DNA of 60,176 nt, taken from Candidatus Colicola equi (GTDB taxonomy: Bacteria; Bacteroidota; Bacteroidia; Bacteroidales; Paludibacteraceae). The position numbers and the translations under genes are program-made. Every line of letters starts with the position of its first letter. The stretch's first letter is position 1. Shown here in pieces: positions 38,209 to 50,109 of this stretch. Where the stretch lies: positions 1 to 60,176 of the forward strand of contig JAGHRV010000054.1 of the NCBI GenBank assembly GCA_018066175.1. The letters are read 5' to 3'. Below the pieces are notes generated by a model, which was not told where the DNA came from, made no database searches, and saw only the letters and a program-made list of their open reading frames with translations.

Positions 38209-38559
38209 ATGCCAAGATCAGTAAATCATGTCGCTTCTCGCGCTCGTCGCAAGAAGATTATGAGCCTCACAAGAGGTAACTTTGGTGGCCGTGCTAATGT
38301 TTGGACAGTCGCCAAAAACACGTGGGAGAAAGGTCTCCAGTATGCTTATCGTGATCGTAAGAACAAAAAACGCACCTTCCGTGCGCTTTGGATTCAACGT
38401 ATCAACGCAGCCGCTCGTCTCGAGGGCTTGAGCTACAGTCAACTCATGGGTGCTTTGAAAAAAGCAGGTATCGTCATCAACCGCAAGGTTCTGGCCGACC
38501 TCGCCATGAATCAACCAAAAGCCTTCAAGGCTATTGCAGACAAAGCAAAGAAAGCATAA
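38209..38559 (+). CDS. rplT: 50S ribosomal protein L20
   Basis: 116 residues. [54 protein letters not shown] and [14 protein letters not shown] are the expected L20 blocks. 28 bp after rpmI. Confidence 0.98.
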   Translation: MPRSVNHVASRARRKKIMSLTRGNFGGRANVWTVAKNTWEKGLQYAYRDRKNKKRTFRALWIQRINAAARLEGLSYSQLMGALKKAGIVINRKVLADLAMNQPKAFKAIADKAKKA

Positions 38560-38585
38560 TGCTCTATTTGTGACAAAAGAAAAAA

Positions 38586-38615
38586 AGCTGTTCATTACTG
38601 GACAGCTCTTTTTTT
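38586..38615. terminator. Bidirectional terminator between rplT and dapA
   Basis: AGCTGTTCA (38586-38594) pairs with TGGACAGCT (38599-38607) around TTAC. An A run precedes and a T run follows, so it can end both the rplT and the convergent dapA transcripts. Confidence 0.88.
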
Positions 38616-38617
38616 GT

Positions 38618-39505
38618 TTAGCAGTTATGTAAACAAGCTCGTATCTCATCTTGCACCGCCTTGGAATTAGGCACTAATGGCAAACGAAGTACATTATAAA
38701 TCACCCCCATCTCACTCAACACCGTCTTAATGCCACTCGGATTGCCTTCCTTGAAAAGCAAATGCACCATATTCGCAAAACGATTTTGTAACTGAATATC
38801 TTGCTTTCGCACTATCTGACCATACTCCTTCGGCCAAGCATTGGCTGCCACACTAATCAATCCTGCTCCTCCGGCCATCATTACATCTGCAGCAATACCA
38901 TCATCTCCGGAGATAACCAACAAAAAACGTCCTCCGGCGGCAGGTTGATTCTTCGTCAAATCAATCAAATGTTTAATCTGCTCTATATTACCACTCGCTT
39001 CCTTAATGCCCATAATCTTCTCCGGCTGAGCGCCAAAAATTCGCATCACCGTCTCGGGCAATAAATTCACTCCCGTTCGACCGGGCACATTGTATAATAT
39101 CACTGGCACCGGACTATTCTCTGCAATAGCCGTAAAGTGTTGATATAGACCATCTTGACTAGGTTTATTATAAAACGGACATACACTCAATATAGCTGCA
39201 AAATCACGTTGCAATTCGTCTTTATTTGCCTGCAATTCTGCCACCAACGCAGCCGTATTATTTCCTCCCAATCCCAACACCAACGGCATACGTCCGGCGA
39301 TGTATCGTACAATAAACTGACGCACCTCTTTTCGCTCTTGTTCGGTCATAGTGGCTGATTCACCGGTTGTTCCCAAAACTACAATATAGTCCACCCCACC
39401 ATTTAACTGTATATCCAACAGCCGTCTCAAACCATCATAATCTACTGCACCATTAGACATGAATGGCGTAATTAAAGCAGTTCCTAATCCATTAAGTTGC
39501 AACAT
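38618..39505 (-). CDS. dapA: 4-hydroxy-tetrahydrodipicolinate synthase
   Basis: 295 residues from ATG 39505 (MLQLNGLGTALITPF); 16 further upstream codons would include the promoter and are rejected. Condenses pyruvate with aspartate semialdehyde in the lysine/meso-DAP pathway. LGTTGESATMTEQER, the Tyr in VILYNVPGRTGVNL and the Schiff-base Lys in MGIKEASGN are present. Confidence 0.96.
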   Translation of the reverse strand: MLQLNGLGTALITPFMSNGAVDYDGLRRLLDIQLNGGVDYIVVLGTTGESATMTEQERKEVRQFIVRYIAGRMPLVLGLGGNNTAALVAELQANKDELQRDFAAILSVCPFYNKPSQDGLYQHFTAIAENSPVPVILYNVPGRTGVNLLPETVMRIFGAQPEKIMGIKEASGNIEQIKHLIDLTKNQPAAGGRFLLVISGDDGIAADVMMAGGAGLISVAANAWPKEYGQIVRKQDIQLQNRFANMVHLLFKEGNPSGIKTVLSEMGVIYNVLRLPLVPNSKAVQDEIRACLHNC

Positions 39506-39522
39506 TTTTATTAAATTTTGCG

Positions 39523-39570
39523 CAAAGGTACGAAAATATTTGCATATATGCAAAAAAAAGTGTATCTTTG
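39523..39570. promoter_or_regulatory. Symmetric divergent promoter pair of dapA and the nuclease-ligA operon
   Basis: The 16-bp perfect palindrome TTTGCATATATGCAAA (39539-39554) supplies the TTTG -33 box on both strands. The -7 boxes TATCTTTG (39563-39570, +) and TACCTTTG (39530-39523, -) lie 20 bp away on each side, centred on the same point (39546.5). Confidence 0.85.
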
Positions 39571-39591
39571 CAGCCTTAAATGTGATATTTT

Positions 39592-43352
<3,761 letters not shown>

Positions 43353-43353
<1 letters not shown>

Positions 43354-43916
43354 TGGCTACTAAATTACTACATATCTTATATGTCTTCATTGGAGTGGGA
43401 ATCGCCGTCTTGATATTGTCTGAATTCACAGACGGGTTCACGGCTCCTCTATTCCCCAAATACGAACCGGCGCAGGAATACGTATCGGTTGATATTGATA
43501 CCACCAATATGTCTCGCGCTATCAGCGTAGAAGAAGATACCATCCGGTCAGTCAGTTATAAGGCACCTATAGCAGATACCGCTACTATGCAACGGCAGTT
43601 AGTGCTGCCTACCGATACTGTACCTGCCGCAGCCAAAGTATATGCCCCCATGCGCGACTCAGCATCCTTGCAACGCACTTTGGACACAACCGACTACACA
43701 CGACTAAACAAAGTGATTCGGTTTGATGCTCCTAAGACCATGATTCAGATGGATAGCGATTCATTGGCGCAATACAGCCTACATCGAGAGCAACAAGAGG
43801 CTGTAACCATCCAACTGCATGACGACGAAGAACCATGGTATATCACATGGGAAGATATAACCACGTGGTGGAGAATAGCTAAAGATTATTACCAAGCCCA
43901 CTTCCAACGCAACTAA
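43353..43916 (+). CDS. Hypothetical protein with one N-terminal membrane helix
   Basis: 187 residues from ATG 43353, which overlaps the previous stop (TGATG). Residues about 5-22 (LLHILYVFIGVGIAVLIL) form a membrane anchor; the rest is polar and periplasmic by prediction (many Thr/Asp, QRQLVLPTDTV). No family recognised. Translationally coupled to the gene before and 4 bp before aroB. Confidence 0.7.
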
Positions 43917-43920
43917 CGCA

Positions 43921-44931
43921 ATGAATATAAATCCCCTATACACAACCATTCTGGAGCGTCTTCGTGCCACCTACCCTGACCGAGACCTGCTCTTCCTCGT
44001 GGATGATGCACTCCACCTTGCGTTGACACCACAAATGACTTTGCATGCAGAAGAGGCAAATAAAACACTCGAAACAGTTTGCGCCATCTGGGATTTCTTA
44101 TTCGCTCATCATGCTACACGCAAAACCATATTGGTTTGTATCGGTGGAGGTATTGTCACCGATTTAGGTGGGTTCGCCGCCGCAACCTACAAACGAGGCA
44201 TGGACTATATCAATATACCCACTACCCTATTGGCCATGATAGATGCCTCAACCGGAGGAAAGACTGGGTTTAATTATAAAGGTATAAAAAACAGCATTGG
44301 TATCATTCGTCAACCTATTGATACATGGATTGAACCCGATTTCCTAACTTCACTCCCCTCCCATCAGTTACTCAGCGGGTATGCCGAACTAATCAAAACA
44401 GCTTTATTAGATTCCCCCAACACCTATCATCAGGCATTAGTTGCATTAGAACAAATCAACAACTCATCGCTACCATCCTCCCTTATCGAACACATCGTAA
44501 CCATTAAACAACGTATCGTTGCTCAAGACCCTCAGGAAAACGGACTGCGCAAAGCACTCAATTTGGGACACACTATTGGACATGCGTTGGAAGAATATAG
44601 TTTAGCCCATCAGCCTCATACGCCACTATCCCACGGTTATGCGGTAATGTATGGTTTGGTGGCTGAATTGTATCTGAGTGTAACTCAATTAGGACTTGAC
44701 CGCGAAGTATTGCGCTCCATCGCCCACACCATGATAACCTATTATGGACGACCACAATGCGCATGCTCGGATAGACAAGAACTTATACAATGGATGTATG
44801 ACGATAAGAAAAACGAACAACCTCATACCATTACGTTTACTTTATTGCATCAAATAGGAAAACCCGCCATCAATCAAATCATTCCCGAAGAACAAATACA
44901 AGAAGCATTAGAATATCTATTTACATTATAA
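43921..44931 (+). CDS. aroB: 3-dehydroquinate synthase
   Basis: 336 residues. Second step of the shikimate pathway. IGGGIVTDLGGFAAATYKRG, IPTTLLAMIDASTGGKTGFN, GYAELIK and LNLGHTIGHALE are the NAD- and metal-binding motifs. Placed between a hypothetical gene and two surface-protein genes in the ligA operon. Confidence 0.96.
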   Translation: MNINPLYTTILERLRATYPDRDLLFLVDDALHLALTPQMTLHAEEANKTLETVCAIWDFLFAHHATRKTILVCIGGGIVTDLGGFAAATYKRGMDYINIPTTLLAMIDASTGGKTGFNYKGIKNSIGIIRQPIDTWIEPDFLTSLPSHQLLSGYAELIKTALLDSPNTYHQALVALEQINNSSLPSSLIEHIVTIKQRIVAQDPQENGLRKALNLGHTIGHALEEYSLAHQPHTPLSHGYAVMYGLVAELYLSVTQLGLDREVLRSIAHTMITYYGRPQCACSDRQELIQWMYDDKKNEQPHTITFTLLHQIGKPAINQIIPEEQIQEALEYLFTL

Positions 44932-44954
44932 TATACATTAATTAATCTTTTATC

Positions 44955-46937
44955 ATGAAAAAAATCCTTTTTCTTTTTAATGCCATCCTTATGGCTAATC
45001 TGCTGAATGCAGGAATTACAGAGTACACTTTTACATCTACCACATGGACAAGCACCGTTGGCTCTACTAAGTGCGATGGCAAAACCGATGGTTGGATATG
45101 CGATAAAGAGGCCGGAACAGTCGGCACACCCCGCTATGATGCTGAACAACGGCTCATGTATGCCGGAGTCGGCGTACAAACAGCACAATCCGGCGCAGGA
45201 GCAACCAGCGTTAAATCATTCACTAAAGTGCGCAAGATAATCGTTAACTTCTGCCTAAACTCCAGCAAAGGTAGAGGCACTATCTACTTCCAAATCGGAG
45301 ACAATACCCCCGACTCATTGGTTATCAATAAACCCGCCAAGTCCGGAGAAGGTGTTTATAACCGAGACTCAGCTATCGTGATTGGCGAAAAAACAGGTAA
45401 AATTAAATTCTGGATTGTATGTAAAGAGAATGCCATCTATCTAAATACACTCGACATTCGCGCAGAAGAAGGCGGCTCGAATCCCTTTACACAATCATCC
45501 TTCCAACTCGTAACCAATATTCACCAACTACAAGACTCCGACCAAATCATCTTTGGTGTAGCCGATGGACAAACCAATATGATTATGGGATACTACGACG
45601 AATTGGTGTCACAAAATAACATCCACGCCATCAAAGGCGTTTATGCCGATATGCGTACTACCGTGCGAGAGAATGAAGATGCTATCTATACGCTTTGGAA
45701 AGAAACCGGAGAGAATGACCAAGATACCGTCTATATATTCCAAGATGAACTGCGCTATGAAGAGGCTTACTTAGTAGCCACCGGAGGCAAAACAAAGAAT
45801 AAACTGACCCTTTGGACCGATGTCGTTTCGCCCGCATACGGCAACAATGGCTTTTGGCGGATGACCATCGCTGACGACGGAGCAGCTATCATTGAAAATG
45901 CAGGTACCAGCGAACGCAAGTATATGCAATACAATGCCAATGACCAACTATTCAGCTGTTATGCCGACCCGCATTCGCAAACGAAAGTTTGTGTCTATCG
46001 CCAAGTGCCGGCCAAAGGAACCGATAATCCTGCCATCGCCGCCAATATGGTGAACTTTGGCAATGTACGTCTTAGCGGCGGACAGGCCGATGGACAAACG
46101 ATATTAGTAGTCAATGCCAATAAATTGACCGAAGATATAACATGCTCCTTCAAACACGGACAGACCTTCCAATTATCCTCATACACCTTAGACCGCGATG
46201 GAGATAAAGTGAATGTTTCCTACCATGTCACCGCTCCCGGCAAATACCTTGATACCCTCGTATTGAGTAGCACCGACGTCACAGCTGAAGTAACAGTAAT
46301 GGTGAATGTAGTGGCAGAGAAGACTATCGCAGAGGCCGTTCAAGCCAAAGACTTTGAATTCATCTACCTCAACCCTGTAGTAGTGACTAAGAAATACGAC
46401 CAGTATGTCTTCATCCGTGATGCTACCGGCAGTATGCTAATCTGGGATGGTATTAATCCGCAAACCGGCAAACGATATGCTCAAAACGTAGAAGCAGGAC
46501 ATCAACTCAGCAACGTACAAGGTCACTTCAAGAATTACTATGGCGTACCGGAACTGCAACCTACTGCTGCATGGACGGTGGCTGCCCAAAAAGTAGCAGC
46601 CGACCCCGAAGTAGTCACCACTACCGACTCCGCAGATGTCTGCCGTTTCGTTCGGTACGAAAACGCTACCATCAATGCCGACAATACATTAGATGGCAAA
46701 CAAGTGCAAGACATGTTCCAATATGGACATCTCATTACCGAAGTACCGGGAACAGTTGATGCTATGGTGATGATTTCCCACGACGTCGTCGAACTGTGGA
46801 TTGTTAACCAAAACGTACCAACCGACCTGCCAAATAACCAATCACAAATAACCAATCACCAAATAACTAAGTTCCTCCGCAATGGCCACCTCTACATTCG
46901 CCAAAACGGAAAAACCTATAACGCCTTAGGATACTAA
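44955..46937 (+). CDS. Secreted surface protein with OB-fold domain
   Basis: 660 residues, signal peptide about 1-20 (FLFNAILMANLLNAG). An N-terminal jelly-roll-like domain (about 21-165) is followed by a beta domain, a 'choice-of-anchor' module (MVNFGNVRLSGGQADG, about 358-455), and an OB-fold-like domain (about 460-610, VVVTKKYDQYVFIRDATGSMLIW). Just before the C-terminal motif (KFLRNGHLYIRQNG, YNALG) the residues NNQSQITNHQIT are encoded by an intergenic-type short repeat. Likely T9SS-exported or surface-anchored. It forms a pair with the next gene, which ends almost identically. Confidence 0.8.
   Translation: MKKILFLFNAILMANLLNAGITEYTFTSTTWTSTVGSTKCDGKTDGWICDKEAGTVGTPRYDAEQRLMYAGVGVQTAQSGAGATSVKSFTKVRKIIVNFCLNSSKGRGTIYFQIGDNTPDSLVINKPAKSGEGVYNRDSAIVIGEKTGKIKFWIVCKENAIYLNTLDIRAEEGGSNPFTQSSFQLVTNIHQLQDSDQIIFGVADGQTNMIMGYYDELVSQNNIHAIKGVYADMRTTVRENEDAIYTLWKETGENDQDTVYIFQDELRYEEAYLVATGGKTKNKLTLWTDVVSPAYGNNGFWRMTIADDGAAIIENAGTSERKYMQYNANDQLFSCYADPHSQTKVCVYRQVPAKGTDNPAIAANMVNFGNVRLSGGQADGQTILVVNANKLTEDITCSFKHGQTFQLSSYTLDRDGDKVNVSYHVTAPGKYLDTLVLSSTDVTAEVTVMVNVVAEKTIAEAVQAKDFEFIYLNPVVVTKKYDQYVFIRDATGSMLIWDGINPQTGKRYAQNVEAGHQLSNVQGHFKNYYGVPELQPTAAWTVAAQKVAADPEVVTTTDSADVCRFVRYENATINADNTLDGKQVQDMFQYGHLITEVPGTVDAMVMISHDVVELWIVNQNVPTDLPNNQSQITNHQITKFLRNGHLYIRQNGKTYNALGY
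46826..46869. repeat. AATAACCAATCAC short repeat inside a coding sequence
   Basis: AAATAACCAATCAC occurs twice with a partial third copy, in frame, between the OB-fold domain and the C-terminal motif of the surface protein. Confidence 0.65.
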
Positions 46938-46977
46938 TATACAATATACAATATTCAATAATCAATATTCAATCTAC
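46938..46977. repeat. ATACAATAT/TTCAATAAT short repeat in an intergenic gap
   Basis: Runs of ATATACAAT and ATATTCAAT units fill nearly all of the 44-bp gap between the two surface-protein genes. Confidence 0.6.
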
Positions 46978-46981
46978 TATC

Positions 46982-49117
46982 ATGCGTAAGACATTATTTA
47001 TTTTATGCGCGCTCGTGTGCGCGAACGTATCATGGGCTGCACAATACCAGAAACTAGGAAGTGTAGATCAGTTGCATGCCGGAGACACAGTTCTCTTTGT
47101 CAATCCTTCTGCTCAGATGGTCAATGGACCATTTGAAACAAAAACAAGCACCAAAAACACGTACCTAACTGCTGTAGGTGCCACCTTTGTGGGCAGTGCT
47201 GTCAGCGTAACGGCGGAGGCATACCCTTTCGTTTTAGGCAAAAGGAACGGGGCTTGGACATTTACCGGTTTGGACGGAGCTGTATTAGGGAAAAAAGCAA
47301 CCGGCAATACAAACATGACTAAAAACAACGGATGCACAACTCATACTATTACCTTTAGAGCAGATAGTGTTGTGATTGTGACCAATACAGATGGTGACGG
47401 ATACTTCATCCGATATAATGTATCTTCCTTTAGATACTATAAACCTACTTCCGCTGTGGCTGATGCATATTTATACCGATTCACATCACAAGCTGAACCT
47501 CTGCCTATCGCAGTGGAAGGGGTGGAATTAGACTATGTTGCCGTCACCTTACGCGAAGGAGAATCGGAGCAACTAAACGCTACCGTTTTGCCCGAAGATG
47601 CTAAGATTAAAGATGTTGAATGGGGCAGTCTAGACGAATCTATTGCTACTGTCGTAAATGGTCAAATTAAAGCCATTGCACAAGGTAAAACACAAATATG
47701 GGTGCGCACCATCGATGGTGGTTTTACGGATAGCTGCACCGTTACTGTGCTGGCCGGGCTCAACCAACCCGATGTAACGTGGAATCAAGTTCAAGACATG
47801 AGTTTACTCACCGAGGGCACTAAAGTGTTTATCGCTTCTGAACGAATCGGAGAAGATTATGTCTTAGGACTTTATGACTATGATGTAGCTAAGTCTAACA
47901 TACGCGGAGCGGCAGCTAAGTTTAGTGATGACCACCATGCCGTAACAGCCAGTGCCTCATACGCCTATACCGTGTCTATTGTGGATGGTAAGTATGTGTT
48001 CCGTAACTTGGACGGCTTATACCTTTGCGACTATAGCAACAAGAACTTGAGCACACAAGAGACGCTGGATAATAAGGCTAAATGGACCATTACGATGGAC
48101 GAAATGTTTATCTTCAAAATCGCAAACCTATACAACACCGGTTACGAGATTTACAACAACCATAATAGCGATATGTTCTGCTGCTACAATGCTTTTGACA
48201 AGAGCAACATGTCGCATCTGGTTATCTATTCCAATAACGCACCAGCATGGGTAGAGCCCATTCGTATTCCGGAACTCACCATTACCGTGGATAAAGACAC
48301 CATTACCGATATACTGGACTTCGGCGAAGTCGTATATGATGATAGTTGGGGCACCGAGGTTAATCCCTATGAGGCAGCTAAAACGCTCAAATTCACAACC
48401 AAATGGTTAACCGAAGATATTGCCTTGTCCATGAATAAAGGCACCGCCTTCATGCTTTATACCCAATCAGTTGGTAAAGATGGTGGCTCGGCAAGCATTC
48501 AATTCAGCGTTAAGCAAAAAGGTACATACGAGGACACCCTGTATGTAAAAACCGGAGACATTGCACGTAAGATTGTGCTGACCGCTAAAACAGTTACTCA
48601 AGAAGAAGCTGCTCCTCAATTAACGCTCTCTACCACATCGATTACACTCAATCCGAACATAGATAACGACCTGACCGATGACGCAGAAATGACCTTCTCG
48701 GTTAAAAACTTAGTTAAACCGCTCTATATCAAATGGGAGAAAGGCGAGATTCCTGATCAGGCTGGAGAAGGAACCACTATCCTTGCCGGAAATGAGGCTG
48801 CCAATATCGACTTCGGTGCAGCCACCAATATGGGTCTGAATGAACGAACCGATGAACCAATTTTGTTTGAAGCTACCGGTTATACTCCCGGGACCTATGT
48901 TTCTACCCTATGCTTCTATACTCCCGATGCGGTAGATAAGAGCAAAAACGCTTTTGAACAGCGCGTAACCATTACCATCATCATTACGAAAGAGCTTGAA
49001 CCTACCGACTTATCAACACCAACATCAACGTCAACGTTAGATAAGTTTATCCACAACGGTCACCTCTATATCCGCAAAAACAATAAAACCTACAATGCCA
49101 TCGGCATTGAACGTTGA
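46982..49117 (+). CDS. Secreted surface protein with Ig-like domains
   Basis: 711 residues, signal peptide about 1-19 (ILCALVCANVSWA). Residues about 20-165 form a beta domain resembling the one in the C10 protease at 2338. A Big_2 Ig-like domain follows (about 178-255, VTLREGESEQLNATVLPEDAKIKDVEW), then a second beta domain and two 'choice-of-anchor' modules (from about residue 435 and 545). A TSTSTST linker leads into the shared C-terminal motif (KFIHNGHLYIRKNN, YNAIG). Probably a cell-surface binding protein. Last gene of the operon. Confidence 0.8.
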   Translation: MRKTLFILCALVCANVSWAAQYQKLGSVDQLHAGDTVLFVNPSAQMVNGPFETKTSTKNTYLTAVGATFVGSAVSVTAEAYPFVLGKRNGAWTFTGLDGAVLGKKATGNTNMTKNNGCTTHTITFRADSVVIVTNTDGDGYFIRYNVSSFRYYKPTSAVADAYLYRFTSQAEPLPIAVEGVELDYVAVTLREGESEQLNATVLPEDAKIKDVEWGSLDESIATVVNGQIKAIAQGKTQIWVRTIDGGFTDSCTVTVLAGLNQPDVTWNQVQDMSLLTEGTKVFIASERIGEDYVLGLYDYDVAKSNIRGAAAKFSDDHHAVTASASYAYTVSIVDGKYVFRNLDGLYLCDYSNKNLSTQETLDNKAKWTITMDEMFIFKIANLYNTGYEIYNNHNSDMFCCYNAFDKSNMSHLVIYSNNAPAWVEPIRIPELTITVDKDTITDILDFGEVVYDDSWGTEVNPYEAAKTLKFTTKWLTEDIALSMNKGTAFMLYTQSVGKDGGSASIQFSVKQKGTYEDTLYVKTGDIARKIVLTAKTVTQEEAAPQLTLSTTSITLNPNIDNDLTDDAEMTFSVKNLVKPLYIKWEKGEIPDQAGEGTTILAGNEAANIDFGAATNMGLNERTDEPILFEATGYTPGTYVSTLCFYTPDAVDKSKNAFEQRVTITIIITKELEPTDLSTPTSTSTLDKFIHNGHLYIRKNNKTYNAIGIER

Positions 49118-49170
49118 CGGATTGGACTCGCTTCGCTCCCAATGCCTATACCCTGCGGGGGCTCCCTGCA

Positions 49171-49209
49171 CAAACAAAAAGGAGAACTCATCGTTCTCCT
49201 TTTTGTTTG
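49171..49209 (+). terminator. Terminator of the ligA-surface protein operon
   Basis: A perfect 17-bp stem (49171-49187 with 49193-49209) around TCATC; the right arm contains TTTTTG. The left half is A-rich, so it could also end a minus-strand transcript. Confidence 0.85.
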
Positions 49210-49227
49210 TGGGCGTTGACGGATTCG
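49206..49227. repeat. Duplicate of the tRNA-Val 3' end (possible fossil att site)
   Basis: These 22 bp are identical to 49481-49502, which covers the last 17 bases of tRNA-Val plus the adjoining 5 bases. GTTGACGGATT occurs a third time at 49113-49123, across the stop codon of the surface-protein gene. Confidence 0.75.
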
Positions 49228-49304
49228 CACAGCACCGACAGGTGCAGATCGACAGAGTGAGTTCCACTCACGGCGGAGAACCCGGTCCCCGTGTCCGCTC
49301 AACG
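49211..49304. other. Cloverleaf-like inverted-repeat region
   Basis: CGTTGACGGA (49214-49223) pairs with TCCGCTCAACG (49294-49304) with one bulged C. Inside lie the perfect hairpins GCACC-GACA-GGTGC (49232-49245) and GTGAGT-TCC-ACTCAC (49257-49271). It could be a decayed tRNA-like gene, an attachment region or a small RNA. Confidence 0.4.
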
Positions 49305-49321
49305 ACCATAGATTTGTTTTT

Positions 49322-49443
49322 TTAGGGATAAATACATTCATCGAAGATGGACGGATGTTGAAGAATTAGCAGATAGGAGCTTGCTCATACACCGCTAATG
49401 ATTCAGCAACCGTAATAAGCGACAGCTTAGTATTTATCCCTAA
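49322..49443. other. 122-bp element bounded by 14-bp perfect inverted repeats
   Basis: TTAGGGATAAATAC (49322-49335) is perfectly inverted at 49430-49443. Inside, ATTAGC (49365-49370) pairs with GCTAAT (49394-49399) around TAGGAGCTTGCTCATA, a 16-base core repeated at 51740-51755. It could fold as one RNA or be a miniature mobile element. Confidence 0.5.
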
Positions 49444-49452
49444 TCCCTGCAA

Positions 49453-49481
49453 CAAAAAAAAGAGACTCAACCTGAGTCTCT
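49453..49481 (-). terminator. Terminator of tRNA-Val
   Basis: AGAGACTCA (49461-49469) pairs with TGAGTCTCT (49473-49481); reading the minus strand, eight Ts follow. It begins 4 bp after the tRNA 3' end. Confidence 0.85.
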
Positions 49482-49484
49482 TTG

Positions 49485-49559
49485 TGGGCGTTGACGGATT
49501 CGAACCGCCGACCCTCTGCTTGTAGGGCAGATGCTCTAAACCAGCTGAGCTAAACGCCC
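49485..49559 (-). tRNA. tRNA-Val (anticodon UAC)
   Basis: A 75-base cloverleaf on the minus strand, including discriminator A (49485). Acceptor stem GGGCGTT/AACGCCC, D stem GCTC/GAGC, anticodon stem TCTGC/GCAGA, T arm with TTCGAAT. The anticodon loop is CCTACAA: anticodon UAC, but position 33 is C instead of the nearly universal U. CCA is not encoded. It has a TAnnTTTG promoter and its own terminator. The 3' end is duplicated at 49206-49227. Confidence 0.92.
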
Positions 49560-49588
49560 TTTCGGCACTTATTTCCCGAAAGCGAGTG

Positions 49589-49620
49589 CAAAGGTACTGC
49601 TTTTTTTTGACATGACCAAA
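49589..49620 (-). promoter_or_regulatory. Promoter of tRNA-Val
   Basis: Minus strand TACCTTTG (49596-49589) and TTTG (49620-49617), 20 bp apart, 30 bp upstream of the tRNA 5' end. Confidence 0.8.
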
Positions 49621-49661
49621 TATTTCTGCAAAAAAATGCAAAAAAATGATAGTTTTCACAA

Positions 49662-49697
49662 AAAAAATGCGACTTCCATTCAGAAATCGCATTTTTT
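49662..49697. terminator. Bidirectional terminator
   Basis: AAAAAATGCGA (49662-49672) pairs with TCGCATTTTTT (49687-49697). It separates the tRNA promoter from the small minus-strand gene upstream of it. Confidence 0.8.
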
Positions 49698-49747
49698 GAC
49701 ACAAAAACGCTCAACGTTTCTCGTCGGTTTTGTACCTCGACGACGTG

Positions 49748-49849
49748 TTAGTCCTTCTTCTTGATGGACTTGACGAATTTGTAGATAAGTGCTACAAGGG
49801 CACTGAGGAATGTCATCCCCTCCTCATGGGTAAATTTACTTTCTGTCAT
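49748..49849 (-). CDS. 33-residue small protein
   Basis: ATG at 49849 gives MTESKFTHEEGMTFLSALVA and then LIYKFVKSIKKKD. One amphipathic or membrane-associated helix (GMTFLSALVALIYKFV) ends in a lysine-rich tail, the layout of small membrane-associated or toxin-like peptides. It has a terminator directly downstream and a reiterated A-rich leader. I do not recognise it; the plus-strand frame across this region looks spurious by comparison. Confidence 0.55.
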   Translation of the reverse strand: MTESKFTHEEGMTFLSALVALIYKFVKSIKKKD

Positions 49850-49885
49850 AGTTTTTCGTCTTTAGTTTTTAGTTTTTCGTGTTTC
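49850..49885. repeat. AGTTTTTCGT/TTAGTTTTT short repeat
   Basis: AGTTTTTCGT at both ends of a TTTAGTTTTT core, forming the leader of the 33-residue gene on the minus strand. Confidence 0.55.
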
Positions 49886-49906
49886 AAACAAAAAATGCAA
49901 TTTTTC

Positions 49907-49958
49907 TTGCATATGTCAAAAATTCTTTGTAATTTTGCAGTCGAAAATGCAAAATTAC
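49907..49958 (+). promoter_or_regulatory. Promoter and palindromic operator of the toxin-antitoxin operon
   Basis: TTG (49907-49909) and TAATTTTG (49930-49937) form the promoter. GTAATTTTGCA (49929-49939) is perfectly inverted as TGCAAAATTAC (49948-49958), so the -7 box lies in one arm of an 11-bp palindrome. Antitoxin autorepression at such sites is usual for this toxin family. Confidence 0.75.
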
Positions 49959-50109
49959 TACTAATCAGGCTGCCTGCAGCCCTCCCGAAAGAGCTCGTAA
50001 GAGGTGTTTCGGAGAGGAGAAAGAACCGAGCGCGTTAATTCGTCAGACGAATTCTTTTAGCGAAGTTTCTTTCGACGATTGCAGCGCAAAACTGCAAAAC
50101 TAAGAATTT
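49959..50109 (+). promoter_or_regulatory. Structured 150-nt leader of the toxin-antitoxin operon
   Basis: CCGAAA (near 49985) pairs with TTTCGG (near 50008) across about 16 nt; AATTCGT-CAG-ACGAATT (50037-50053) is a perfect hairpin followed by CTTTTAG; TTGCAG-CGCAAAA-CTGCAA (50079-50097) ends 12 bases before the antitoxin ATG. Such a long folded leader is unusual for this gene type. Confidence 0.5.

Noticed and set aside
49211..49304. A second functional tRNA
   Set aside because: Only the last 17 bases match tRNA-Val; there is no D arm, anticodon arm or matching acceptor stem.
49090..49341. 83-codon open frame on the - strand through the region near tRNA-Val
   Set aside because: It crosses a terminator, the tRNA copy and several hairpins, and the protein is arginine/proline-rich low-complexity sequence typical of chance frames.
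49730..50038. 102-codon open frame on the + strand
   Set aside because: It spans the promoter, palindrome and leader of the toxin-antitoxin operon and covers the more convincing minus-strand 33-residue gene.
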